A DNA stretch of 64,000 nucleotides from Candidatus Saccharimonadota bacterium (GCA_017404325.1 JAFRCO010000012.1:45556-109555), one strand, 5' to 3'. Shown: positions 52,711 to 59,647, numbered from the stretch's first letter. Notes: a model not told the origin generated them from the sequence alone. A program made the numbers and translations.

Positions 52711-53050
52711 AGCCAGTTACCGTAGCATCTTCCATGGCCGCGGCAACGACACTATTTTTAGCTGCGGCGATTGAATTAAGGCGCGCTTTTTCGACGGCGA
52801 GGTCATCTTTTTTCGCATTCATTTCTGTAATCTCGGACTCGACGTTGGACAATTCATAGTCAAAACTAGTAGCCTTAGTTCCCTCTGCAACATAGATCAA
52901 ACCAAAAATTAAAGTTAACATACCGACAATAACAATTTGGGAGATAGAACCGAGACTTCTTTTCGTATGACGGACTGTGTTCCGATTACGAGCGAAGCCA
53001 TTATAAGTAAATGTCTCGCGCCGTGTGACATAGGTTGTTTGGTTGATCAT
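52697..53050 (-). CDS. ftsL: FtsL-like division protein
   Basis: Protein of 117 aa. A basic N-terminus, one membrane helix (ISQIVIVGMLTLIFGLIYVAEG, about 36-57) and a coiled coil outside (NVESEITEMNAKKDDLAVEKARL). This architecture and position between rsmH and ftsI define FtsL, though sequence conservation is low. GAGGAAAAAC precedes the ATG. The leader upstream is long and folded (53106-53274). Confidence 0.78.
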   Translation of the reverse strand: MINQTTYVTRRETFTYNGFARNRNTVRHTKRSLGSISQIVIVGMLTLIFGLIYVAEGTKATSFDYELSNVESEITEMNAKKDDLAVEKARLNSIAAAKNSVVAAAMEDATVTGYATE

Positions 53051-53105
53051 GTTTTTGTTTTTCCTCGCTTGATGTTTATTTTTGTTTTTTTACCTTATCC
53101 TTAGT

Positions 53106-53274
53106 CCGGGGGCTCTTACGGCCAGAGCTATAAGTGAGCCGCAAGAGCTAAACCCGGGAAGGTCATACACTCCACACTCTCCAGTGTGAACTCTAAATTG
53201 GCGGACCTTAGTTGGTCCATGTCAGCTAATCCCGAAATCTCGAGCGGCTTTAGTTTAATTCCAGCCGCCCGGGA
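53106..53274 (-). ncRNA. Structured leader RNA between the 21-codon ORF and ftsL
   Basis: On the minus strand four hairpins occur in a row: TCCCG..GCGGCT / AGCCGC..CGGGA (53230-53274); GGACC/GGTCC (53203-53218); TTCACACT/AGTGTGGA, 8 bp with one G-U pair (53171-53190); and CCGGG..GCTCTTGCGGC / GCCGTAAGAGCC..CCCGG (53106-53157). The G-U pairs fit the minus strand as RNA. No terminator T run is seen, so readthrough into ftsL is expected. It may control the rest of the operon or be a processed RNA. Confidence 0.6.
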
Positions 53275-53283
53275 CAAGGGAGA

Positions 53284-53349
53284 CTAGCGAAAATTTACCT
53301 TAACGGTCTGTTTGCGAGATTTATTCGCAACGAATATTTGTTTTGGCAT
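53284..53349 (-). CDS. Small ORF of 21 codons upstream of ftsL
   Basis: Reads MPKQIFVANKSRKQTVKVNF plus Arg, then TAG. GGAGG lies 4 nt before the ATG, preceded by AACAAAAA, so initiation should be strong. The peptide is basic (net charge about +6). It sits 33 nt after the rsmH stop and right before a chain of hairpins, so it could be a leader peptide whose translation affects the fold, or a small ribosome- or nucleic acid-binding peptide. No homologue is known to me. Confidence 0.6.
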   Translation of the reverse strand: MPKQIFVANKSRKQTVKVNFR

Positions 53350-53382
53350 TTTGCCTCCTTTTTGTTTTATATTTTTGTTCTA

Positions 53383-54255
53383 TCAATTCCGCACGGCTAC
53401 TCGCAGTTTGGCGCTTCTAGCGCGCGGGTTGATACCTAATTCAGTATTTTTCGCGGAGATAGGTTTTTTCGTAATGATCCTGAGTTCCGATTCCTCACCA
53501 TGACTACTCGCGTCTTTAAAAAAGTCTTTGACTAACCTATCTTCTAGACTATGAAAGGAGATAATTCCGAGGCGACCGTTTTTATTTAACAGTTTCGGGA
53601 GAAGCGGGAGAGTTTTTTCAATTTCTTCGAGTTCGTCATTGACTACAATGCGGATTGCCTGAAAGATCTTAGTTGCAGGATGGATTTTTGAATATCTTGA
53701 TTTTCTTAAGACGATATCGGCTAGCTCCTTCGTAGTTTTAATTGGGCGAGAGTGAACAATCTCTCTAGCTATCAACTTAGCATGCCCAGGCTTTTCTTCG
53801 CCATACTTAATAAATATTTCCGTCAGTTCCCTTTCACTACAGTGATTAACGATTTGTTCTGCAGTCTTAGTTTGCCTTTTATCCATCCGCATGTCTAGCG
53901 GGCCATCGTTTTTAAACGAAAAGCCACGTTCTTCCATGTCTAATTGCGGAGAAGAAACCCCAAAATCGGCGAGTATTATATCGAAAGTCTTTCCACACTC
54001 TAAAAGCTGTAGCACTGCGCTATAAAAATCCGTGTTTAATAGTCTCACCTCAAGCGGGAATTTGCTCTTTAGGTATTCCACCGCAAATTCATCACGGTCG
54101 ATAAGACAAGAATCCTTATAATTCTGTGTTACATCCAAAATTTTACTAGCATGACCACCGTAGCCGGCAGTTAAATCTAAATATTTTTCTCCGGGATGCG
54201 GTTCTAGGTTCGCTAGCACTTCTGATAGCAATACTGGATTATGCAGTTCCTTCAT
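53383..54255 (-). CDS. rsmH: 16S rRNA (cytosine(1402)-N(4))-methyltransferase
   Basis: Protein of 290 aa from ATG 54255, where MKELHNPVLLSEVL matches the family start. SAM-binding DLTAGYGGHASKIL, then ADFGVSSPQLDMEERGFSFK, DGPLDMRMD, YGEEKPGHAKLIAREIV, ATKIFQAIRIVVNDELEEIE and GIISFHSLEDRLVKDFF. It methylates C1402 of 16S rRNA and is the first gene of the division cluster. The -10 TATAAT ends 6 nt before this ATG. A longer in-frame start (54303) lies within a strong hairpin arm and is rejected. Confidence 0.93.
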   Translation of the reverse strand: MKELHNPVLLSEVLANLEPHPGEKYLDLTAGYGGHASKILDVTQNYKDSCLIDRDEFAVEYLKSKFPLEVRLLNTDFYSAVLQLLECGKTFDIILADFGVSSPQLDMEERGFSFKNDGPLDMRMDKRQTKTAEQIVNHCSERELTEIFIKYGEEKPGHAKLIAREIVHSRPIKTTKELADIVLRKSRYSKIHPATKIFQAIRIVVNDELEEIEKTLPLLPKLLNKNGRLGIISFHSLEDRLVKDFFKDASSHGEESELRIITKKPISAKNTELGINPRARSAKLRVAVRN

Positions 54256-54261
54256 ATCTAT

Positions 54262-54267
54262 ATTATA
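54262..54267 (-). promoter_or_regulatory. -10 box, predicted leaderless rsmH start
   Basis: Minus strand TATAAT, 6 nt before ATG 54255; directly beside the long hairpin arm at 54272. Confidence 0.6.
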
Positions 54268-54271
54268 TAAC

Positions 54272-54528
54272 GTTTGAGATCGATCAACTAGAAACTTCAG
54301 CATTTTTGTTTCTGTTTGATTTTTGTTTGATATAGACACAATTTATCCACCACGATTTACCAGCGCGAAGCTAATCTTATATCGCAGCCGTTGAGAGACT
54401 TATTGTGTTTTTAGACCATATAGAGTTTTATTGGGAGGTGTGTTTTAAGGAAGGAGCGCACGATTTTTTTGACGCATCTCGCTAAGTTTTAATGCGTGCC
54501 GAAACTCCTAGTTGGCCGATCTCAAACT
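54272..54528 (-). ncRNA. Candidate structured RNA with a 31-bp closing helix, upstream of rsmH
   Basis: Minus-strand arms at 54498-54528 and 54272-54302 pair over 31 positions with 25 Watson-Crick pairs, 5 G-U pairs and one C-A mismatch. Four differences between the arms become G-U only if the minus strand is the RNA, which argues for selection on an RNA fold. The loop of about 195 nt contains smaller hairpins (ACGCAT/ATGCGT, GCGA/TCGC) and A-rich spacers. A TAAAAT box ends near 54533, but no good -35 is seen. It could be the 5' leader of the division operon or a separate RNA. The rest of 54529-54764 is AT-rich with no gene. Confidence 0.65.
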
Positions 54529-54764
54529 GATTTTAATGTACGACTTTTTGTTTAGCGTTTTTGTTGTTTTATTCGCTAAATCGATTGTAGTATGTTTTTT
54601 TGAAAAAAGCAAGAGCTTTTTTAAAGATTTTTTAAGGATCGTTTTACACTATTGTGGAAAACTCCCCTGTTATTTTACCGAACAAAGTCTGTTGAATTCT
54701 AACGGTTTTTATGTTGTAATAACCGAACACTTCCCTATTGGGGCTAAAGTTCGCCTCTGTTAAA

Positions 54765-54793
54765 TTGACTTTTTATAAAAATTGTGCTATAAT
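54765..54793 (+). promoter_or_regulatory. Consensus promoter of the 54825-55070 gene
   Basis: TTGACT (54765-54770), 17 bp, TGCTATAAT ending at 54793. Confidence 0.88.
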
Positions 54794-54824
54794 GAAGAAA
54801 ATATGCCGTAAGGAGGTGGGAAAT

Positions 54825-55070
54825 GTGGCAAGTGAACTTTACGAACAAATGGAAAAAGAAATGGAGGACCTAAGTCAAGAGTTCTTCCCTCTTATGAATG
54901 AATTCAGGAAAACTGGCGACGATGAACTTTTCATCGAATTATATTCAAAATTGCTCCGCTTGGAAGATAAAGCTTATTATTTAGAAGATCCTGAGGAGAA
55001 ATATGAAATCATAAGAAACGCCAGTACCCTTAGAGGTATAATTAATTCATTATCCCATTCTGCATTTTAA
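54825..55070 (+). CDS. Small acidic helical protein (81 aa)
   Basis: Not recognised. Start GTG 54825, because AAGGAGG at 54809-54815 is at the right distance; the longer frame crosses the promoter. The protein is acidic and helical (MEKEMEDLSQEFFPLMNE, SKLLRLEDKAYYLEDPEEK), with no membrane part. A consensus promoter and a strong terminator make it a one-gene unit. It may be a small binding protein; I do not assign a function. Confidence 0.65.
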   Translation: MASELYEQMEKEMEDLSQEFFPLMNEFRKTGDDELFIELYSKLLRLEDKAYYLEDPEEKYEIIRNASTLRGIINSLSHSAF

Positions 55071-55073
55071 CCT

Positions 55074-55101
55074 AAAAGCCGACTTTAAAAGTCGGCTTTT
55101 T
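55074..55101 (+). terminator. Terminator of the 54825-55070 gene
   Basis: AAAAGCCGACTTT / AAAGTCGGCTTTT with trailing T. Confidence 0.9.
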
Positions 55102-55127
55102 ACATTAATTCGATTTTAGACATATGT

Positions 55128-55133
55128 TATAAT
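55128..55133 (+). promoter_or_regulatory. Extended -10 box of the KwaB-like gene
   Basis: TGTTATAAT, followed by a short leader with GAGG before ATG 55157. Confidence 0.65.
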
Positions 55134-55156
55134 GAAGGAAAATAAGTGAGGTAAAT

Positions 55157-56146
55157 ATGGAAAATTCTAATTCAGGCGAACCGTTTGATGTGTTTTTGTG
55201 GGCGAATGAGGTGGACGAAATAAAAAATAATGTCTCGGCAGAGTTATTTTTGTTTAATAAAAACTATACGCCATACAAGATAAAGTATTCAGATAAGTTG
55301 ACCGGGGCGGTAAAATCGATGTTTATGCAAGAGGCGGTGAATTATATTACCGAAGAGGCGGATAAAGGGCTCGAAGTGCGCGATTATGAGCGGGCGGATG
55401 GCGAGGAAAAAGTTGTTTATCGTACTTCCCTCTCGAAAGTCGGGCGCGCGGAGACTTTAATTCATTTAATTGAAAAAGAATATAAAGATATTGATTATTT
55501 TTCGGAAAATGAATATGACTTTAAGAAGGTAAAAGGAATTATCGCGAAGTTTACTTACCCAGGTGAAGAAGGAATGAAGACATTTTATATCGCTAAGTTA
55601 TTGCCGGCGTCGGCGGCCTTAAAGGGGGCGACTTCTTGGGAGATTAATGGCGAAAGTTTCGAGCCGTTTTCGGCAGAAATCGCTTTAAAAATGCCGGATG
55701 ATAATCAGGTAGCGATTGTAGACGGAACAATTATTGTGTTCAACCAGGCAAAATTCGAGAATCTGTTCCAATATGACTATAAATCTCAGGTAATCGCTGA
55801 GGCAAAGGCGAAGGAATTGACCGAGAAGTATAAATTGTCGTTTGCGGAAGGTTTGACGCTCGATTCCCTGCTCGCGGATAAAAAACCGATTCTAAAAAAG
55901 GTACAAGCGATGGAAATTGCTGAAGAAATGCCACAAGATAAGCTATTAGATTATGCAGACGAGATGCAGTTAGAGCTGATGACGGATGATGATGGTTCGA
56001 TTATTATTATGGACGACAAAGATCTGACGATGTTCGTGAATCTTTTGAATGAAGATTATTATATTTCGCCGGTAAATGGTCGCCGATACGAAATTAAGAG
56101 TAAAAAACTGCTTGGAGAACCAGACGGCGAGCCTCCGCGAGGGTAA
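55157..56146 (+). CDS. DUF4868 / KwaB-like protein
   Basis: Protein of 329 aa. The central part follows the DUF4868 layout: EEKVVYRTSLSKV, then KVKGIIAKFTYPGEEGMKTF, IAKLLPAS, and VAIVDGTIIVFNQAKFENLF. DUF4868 is the domain of KwaB, the effector of the Kiwa anti-phage system, but the family also has members outside defence. The C-terminal part (230-320) is acidic and helical. There is no signal peptide. The membrane partner KwaA (four helices) is not next to it; only two-helix orphans on the other strand lie downstream. Defence is therefore a hypothesis. Confidence 0.6.
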   Translation: MENSNSGEPFDVFLWANEVDEIKNNVSAELFLFNKNYTPYKIKYSDKLTGAVKSMFMQEAVNYITEEADKGLEVRDYERADGEEKVVYRTSLSKVGRAETLIHLIEKEYKDIDYFSENEYDFKKVKGIIAKFTYPGEEGMKTFYIAKLLPASAALKGATSWEINGESFEPFSAEIALKMPDDNQVAIVDGTIIVFNQAKFENLFQYDYKSQVIAEAKAKELTEKYKLSFAEGLTLDSLLADKKPILKKVQAMEIAEEMPQDKLLDYADEMQLELMTDDDGSIIIMDDKDLTMFVNLLNEDYYISPVNGRRYEIKSKKLLGEPDGEPPRG

Positions 56147-56168
56147 TAAAAACCCCGCAACTGCGGGG
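56147..56168 (-). terminator. Terminator of the 56180-56383 gene
   Basis: CCCCGCA / TGCGGGG stem, followed on the minus strand by TTTTTATT. Confidence 0.85.
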
Positions 56169-56179
56169 CGAAGGGGGGG

Positions 56180-56383
56180 TTAAAACTTTGTCTTAATAAA
56201 TAGAATAGTTATTGGTACCATTATGATAGTCATGCCCGTGAGAATGATTACATCCTCTATTCTGTTTCTTTCTAGACATACTATCAACACAATGATTGTA
56301 AATATTATTAAAGCTATCATCATAAGGCTGAGGATGACCTGGACAATATTTGCAAACGATAAGTCTTTTGAAAACATCTTCAT
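56180..56383 (-). CDS. Small membrane protein with two helices (67 aa)
   Basis: Two hydrophobic segments (VQVILSLMMIALIIFTIIVL and VIILTGMTIIMVPITILFI) joined by a charged loop LERNRIED. AGGAGGG precedes the ATG. Its promoter and leader closely resemble those of the next two genes, and the three have the same layout. No family is recognised. Confidence 0.65.
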   Translation of the reverse strand: MKMFSKDLSFANIVQVILSLMMIALIIFTIIVLIVCLERNRIEDVIILTGMTIIMVPITILFIKTKF

Positions 56384-56423
56384 ATTAATCCCTCCTTTTA
56401 AAAGAACTCCCCCGTATACCTTG

Positions 56424-56452
56424 ATTATACCATAAACAATTTAAAAAGTCAA
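56424..56452 (-). promoter_or_regulatory. Consensus promoter, small membrane gene 1
   Basis: Minus strand TTGACT, 17 bp ending TTTATGG, TATAAT. Confidence 0.88.
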
Positions 56453-56469
56453 TACTAAACACCTTAGAG

Positions 56470-56498
56470 CAAAGAAAAGCCCCGCATTTTTGCGGGGC
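56470..56498 (-). terminator. Terminator of the 56522-56710 gene
   Basis: GCCCCGCA / TGCGGGGC, then TTTTCTTT on the minus strand. Confidence 0.88.
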
Positions 56499-56521
56499 GG
56501 ATTGATAAATGAGGGGAGGAG

Positions 56522-56710
56522 CTACATAACAAATAATAATATCGGACCACCGATAAACCAAACGACTATAAAACCTGCGATCATTGCAGCACTTTCCGTA
56601 TCGCCCTTATTTAGGCAACCTATTACTGACCAAATCAGTACAGCAAGAAAAGCTAACCACAAAATCGCGACAGCGACAATAACGGACAAACAGTCGTTTT
56701 TCTTTTTCAT
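56522..56710 (-). CDS. Small membrane protein with two helices (62 aa)
   Basis: ATG 56710 is chosen for GGAGG 6 nt upstream; the longer frame runs through the promoter. Helices VIVAVAILWLAFLAVLIWSV and MIAGFIVVWFIGGPILLFV flank the loop NKGDTES. It ends right after the second helix. Its unit is promoter, leader, gene, terminator, like its neighbours. Function unknown. Confidence 0.65.
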   Translation of the reverse strand: MKKKNDCLSVIVAVAILWLAFLAVLIWSVIGCLNKGDTESAAMIAGFIVVWFIGGPILLFVM

Positions 56711-56746
56711 ATTTTCCTCCTTAAGGTGCTCCCCGCCTTTTAATGT

Positions 56747-56775
56747 ATTATACCATAATCGTTTTAAATAGTCAA
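56747..56775 (-). promoter_or_regulatory. Consensus promoter, small membrane gene 2
   Basis: Minus strand TTGACT, 17 bp ending TTATGG, TATAAT. Confidence 0.88.
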
Positions 56776-56813
56776 TATCTAGGGTCGATTCCCGGCGCAG
56801 AATTGCCGTAACA

Positions 56814-56847
56814 ATAAAAAATCCCACCAGCATTGAGCGCTGGTGGG
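56814..56847 (-). terminator. Terminator of the 56860-57066 gene
   Basis: CCCACCAGC / GCTGGTGGG, then ATTTTTTATT on the minus strand. Confidence 0.88.
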
Positions 56848-56859
56848 TAGGTTAGGGGG

Positions 56860-57066
56860 TTAATCGTCTAAGGTTGAAATAAATAGTTTTATAAGGCAAA
56901 TAACGACTGGGATAAATACAACTACCCCAACGGTCCACCCTATAATGGCTCGCGTGTTTCCTAGCGTCAAACCTTCTTTAATGAGGCCAAGAATGCAAAT
57001 GGCCTCAAGGCCAAACCCTAGAAGAACAGCGATGAAGGCCAAAACCTTCAGTATGTCTATCCTCAA
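56860..57066 (-). CDS. Small membrane protein with two helices (68 aa)
   Basis: Start TTG 57066, with AAGGAGG about 8 nt upstream. Helices VLAFIAVLLGFGLEAICILG and IIGWTVGVVVFIPVVICLI flank KEGLTLGNTRA; the tail STLDD is acidic. Same layout and expression unit as the two genes downstream. Not recognised. Confidence 0.62.
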   Translation of the reverse strand: MRIDILKVLAFIAVLLGFGLEAICILGLIKEGLTLGNTRAIIGWTVGVVVFIPVVICLIKLFISTLDD

Positions 57067-57104
57067 CTAAAACACCTCCTTAAAAAGTTCGCCCCTATCT
57101 TGTT

Positions 57105-57133
57105 ATTATAGCATAAGTCTTTTAAAAAGTCAA
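57105..57133 (-). promoter_or_regulatory. Consensus promoter, small membrane gene 3
   Basis: Minus strand TTGACT, 17 bp ending CTTATGC, TATAAT. Confidence 0.88.
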
Positions 57134-57135
57134 TA

Positions 57136-57666
57136 TTACAGCTCCGCGTACGGAGAGGTGATGAAGTTCGATTCCCCGAGAGTTTTAAAGGTCTTTTCAA
57201 GATCAAGTTTAGCTTCAATTACCGAATCATCTGGTCCGATTTCGGATTCAATCTTCGCATAGTATCCAGGTAGAGTCTCGATTTTATCGAGATAAATGAC
57301 AGTTCCCTCGCCCATCTGGAGATCTTGGCGGCGGCGAGAAATTTCGGTATCTAATTTAAAACCGAGTTGGAGGATAATATTCACGGTGTTTTCGTAATCT
57401 TTAACAGAGGTTTCTTCGACAATATCAACGCCAGAATCTTCGATATGACGCTTCAAAATAAGGGTATATTTCGCGGGTTTGTCGACAGATTTCATCTCAG
57501 TTCGCATCACGAGGCGCGGGTAATTAGCGTTCTTTTTGTAGTCACGCGGGATATAAATTCGATCATGTTGCCAGTAAATCGCGGAAAAATCGAGATCGAT
57601 ATCAGAGAGTTTTTCCTCAAATTTTTCGCGAGAAGAAAGTTTAGTTTTAATAATCACTTTTCTCAT
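57136..57666 (-). CDS. CYTH-domain protein
   Basis: Protein of 176 aa. It shows the CYTH tunnel strands: YPRLVMRTEM, KYTLILKRHIED, VDIVEETSV, SRRRQDLQMG, IYLDKIETLPGYYAKIESEIG. Family members are triphosphatases (inorganic or thiamine triphosphate) or class IV adenylate cyclases, using ExExK and basic residues in a beta tunnel. The N-terminal ExExK is VIIKTKL here, so the metal-binding Glu pair is missing; activity is doubtful or altered. The mRNA is predicted leaderless; the -10 overlaps the recJ stop. Confidence 0.8.
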   Translation of the reverse strand: MRKVIIKTKLSSREKFEEKLSDIDLDFSAIYWQHDRIYIPRDYKKNANYPRLVMRTEMKSVDKPAKYTLILKRHIEDSGVDIVEETSVKDYENTVNIILQLGFKLDTEISRRRQDLQMGEGTVIYLDKIETLPGYYAKIESEIGPDDSVIEAKLDLEKTFKTLGESNFITSPYAEL

Positions 57667-57672
57667 ATCTTA

Positions 57673-57678
57673 ATTATA
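57673..57678 (-). promoter_or_regulatory. Extended -10 box, predicted leaderless CYTH mRNA
   Basis: Minus strand TGATATAAT, 6 nt before ATG 57666, overlapping the recJ stop codon. Confidence 0.7.
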
Positions 57679-59299
57679 TCACAATGTCGATTATTCGACC
57701 TTCAACAGATTTAACGCCGTTAAAATCGTTCTCAGTTAGTTTAATAATTGGCTCAATTTTGTCTTCATAATCGAGATTTAACCAGTTTTCAGGGGCGTAA
57801 AAGGCGACCAGCTTCATAATTCTTCCCTTTTTATCTTTAATGTCAAGGCGAAGATGTTTCTCATCAGCACCCATTTTACGGATAAGCTCGATATTAACGT
57901 TTTTAAGGCGAAAAATCGGCTCCTCGTTCCCTAGTCCGAAAGGTTCAAGCTTTTTAAGTTCCTCAAGGAAATCAAGATTTAATTCAGAAAGATCTTCGAT
58001 GTCGAGATCTGGAGTCGGTTTGAGGTACTTTTCCTGATTCTTTAAATTCAAGCTTTCGTAATAGGCGTTGATTTTCTCTCTGAAAGCGTAGAGATTCTTC
58101 TGTTCAAGTCTAACTCCGGCGGCCGCGGCATGCCCACCACCGCTAATAATTAAATCTTTCACGTTACTTAGGGCTTCGGCGAGATTAAAATCGCCAAAAC
58201 TGCGTCCTGATCCCTTTAAATAACCGTTTTCTACCTCTGTTAAGACGAATGCGGGTTTTTGATATCTTTCGACTAATTTGCCCGCGACAATACCTAATAT
58301 CCCTTCGTGCCAGTTCCCCACCTCGATAACGACCGGTCCGTCAATAATGCCGCGTTTTTCGATCTCGTTAGTAGCAGAAATTTGTTCAGTTTTTCTTTTT
58401 TTGTTCAAAGCTTCGAGCTTATTGGTAAGGCTGGCGGCTTCGGGCGCAGAGTCGGTACGAAGGAGATTTAAAGAGAGCTCAGCGGTATCGAGGCGACCAG
58501 CGGCATTTAAACGCGGTCCAATCTGGAAACCGATCGACTCAGAGTTCAAATTTTTTACTCCGGCTGACTGCATTAACTCTCTAAGTCCGGGGCGACGAGT
58601 TTTCGCTAAAACTTTTAGACCATAGAAGCCGAGAATGTGGTTTTCGCCGATAAGAAGCATATTGTCGCAGATAGTACCAATTAAAACAAGGTCTAAGAGC
58701 CATTTTTCCTGACCGTTTTCTATCATTCCCTCTTTTGCGAGCGCTTCGGCGAATTTAAATGCAACGCCGACGCCGGCAAGATTTCTTAAGTTTTCACTCT
58801 TAGAATCTCTTCGCTTCGGGTTAATGACCGCTATGGCCTCGGGGAGAGTTTCACCAACTTCGTGGTGGTCGGTAACGATGGTATCGATTTTTAGTTCATT
58901 TAATTCATCGATAATTTCATGATTATGGGAGCCGCAATCGACAGTAATAACAAGGGTAATCCCCTGTTTTTTAGCACGTTCGATTAGTTTCGGACTCATT
59001 CCATACCCGTCTAAAAACCGGTCTGGAAGCATAATTTCGAGATTTTCCGGTTTCACGCCGGCGAGTTTTAGAGCAGACTCCATAACCGTACTCGCGGTGA
59101 CACCATCAACGTCATAATCCCCGTAAATAAGGATTTTTTCATCAGTTTTAATTGCAGTTTTAAGGCATTCGACAGCCTTTTCCATATCGGGGAGAATAAA
59201 AGGGTCTTCGAGATTTTCGTATTTGGGATTCAAAAAATCCTCGGTTAGGCCGCGGATTTTGATGAGGCGCTCAAACAACTTATTCAATTTTACCTCCAT
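57674..59299 (-). CDS. recJ: Single-stranded-DNA-specific exonuclease RecJ
   Basis: Protein of 541 aa. DHH phosphoesterase motifs: YGDYDVDGVTA, VTVDCGSHNHE, VTDHHEVGE and GVGVAFKFAEAL; DHHA1 with SGGGHAAAAGVRL; a C-terminal OB fold (EPIFRLKNVNIE). It degrades 5' single-stranded ends in recombination and repair. The start ATG overlaps the stop of the wHTH gene by 1 nt (TAATG), and GGAGG lies inside the gene start. It may share a transcript with that gene. Confidence 0.96.
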   Translation of the reverse strand: MEVKLNKLFERLIKIRGLTEDFLNPKYENLEDPFILPDMEKAVECLKTAIKTDEKILIYGDYDVDGVTASTVMESALKLAGVKPENLEIMLPDRFLDGYGMSPKLIERAKKQGITLVITVDCGSHNHEIIDELNELKIDTIVTDHHEVGETLPEAIAVINPKRRDSKSENLRNLAGVGVAFKFAEALAKEGMIENGQEKWLLDLVLIGTICDNMLLIGENHILGFYGLKVLAKTRRPGLRELMQSAGVKNLNSESIGFQIGPRLNAAGRLDTAELSLNLLRTDSAPEAASLTNKLEALNKKRKTEQISATNEIEKRGIIDGPVVIEVGNWHEGILGIVAGKLVERYQKPAFVLTEVENGYLKGSGRSFGDFNLAEALSNVKDLIISGGGHAAAAGVRLEQKNLYAFREKINAYYESLNLKNQEKYLKPTPDLDIEDLSELNLDFLEELKKLEPFGLGNEEPIFRLKNVNIELIRKMGADEKHLRLDIKDKKGRIMKLVAFYAPENWLNLDYEDKIEPIIKLTENDFNGVKSVEGRIIDIVI

Positions 59300-59589
59300 T
59301 AACCGATGGTTTTAGAAGGTTTAGAACCCTTTTGACTCTTAATAACAATACTTTGGAGCTCTTTTAAGATTGGGAACTGTTTATTGGTCTGATAAATCTT
59401 CGTTTTTCCTTTTTTAGTCACAAGAAGGAATTTTCCCTCTGCCATACGGTTCAACTCTCTCTGGATATTACCTGGATCTTCTTTGATTAACTTCGCTAAA
59501 CCTCTTACGTGAGTCTTAAAATCTGGATATTTTGCAAAAACTACAATAATCTTACGGCGTACCCTTGAAGTCACAAATATATCTAACAT
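59299..59589 (-). CDS. Small winged-helix DNA-binding protein
   Basis: Protein of 96 aa. The fold is ArsR/MarR-like: KIIVVFAKYP, HVRGLAKLIKEDPGNIQREL (recognition helix) and a wing GKFLLVTKKGKTKIYQTNK, then a basic tail. It probably regulates transcription and could repress its own operon with recJ. GAGG precedes the ATG; TGCTATAAT at 59612-59617 gives a short leader. Confidence 0.75.
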   Translation of the reverse strand: MLDIFVTSRVRRKIIVVFAKYPDFKTHVRGLAKLIKEDPGNIQRELNRMAEGKFLLVTKKGKTKIYQTNKQFPILKELQSIVIKSQKGSKPSKTIG

Positions 59590-59611
59590 ATTACCTCGCT
59601 CATGTTTCTCT

Positions 59612-59617
59612 ATTATA
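59612..59617 (-). promoter_or_regulatory. Extended -10 box of the wHTH-recJ operon
   Basis: Minus strand TGCTATAAT, about 22 nt before the ATG at 59589. Confidence 0.65.
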
Positions 59618-59647
59618 GCATAGGTTCGGTAAAAATTACAACAATGA

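Noticed and set aside
54512..54763. An 83-codon ORF between rsmH and the small orphan
   Set aside because: No Shine-Dalgarno or leaderless box, low-complexity hydrophobic reading, and it overlaps the RNA arm and the CCCCTGTTA motifs.
56780..56812. GGGTCGATTCCC, similar to a tRNA T-arm
   Set aside because: The loop is one base short and no other tRNA arm is present; at most a weak relic.
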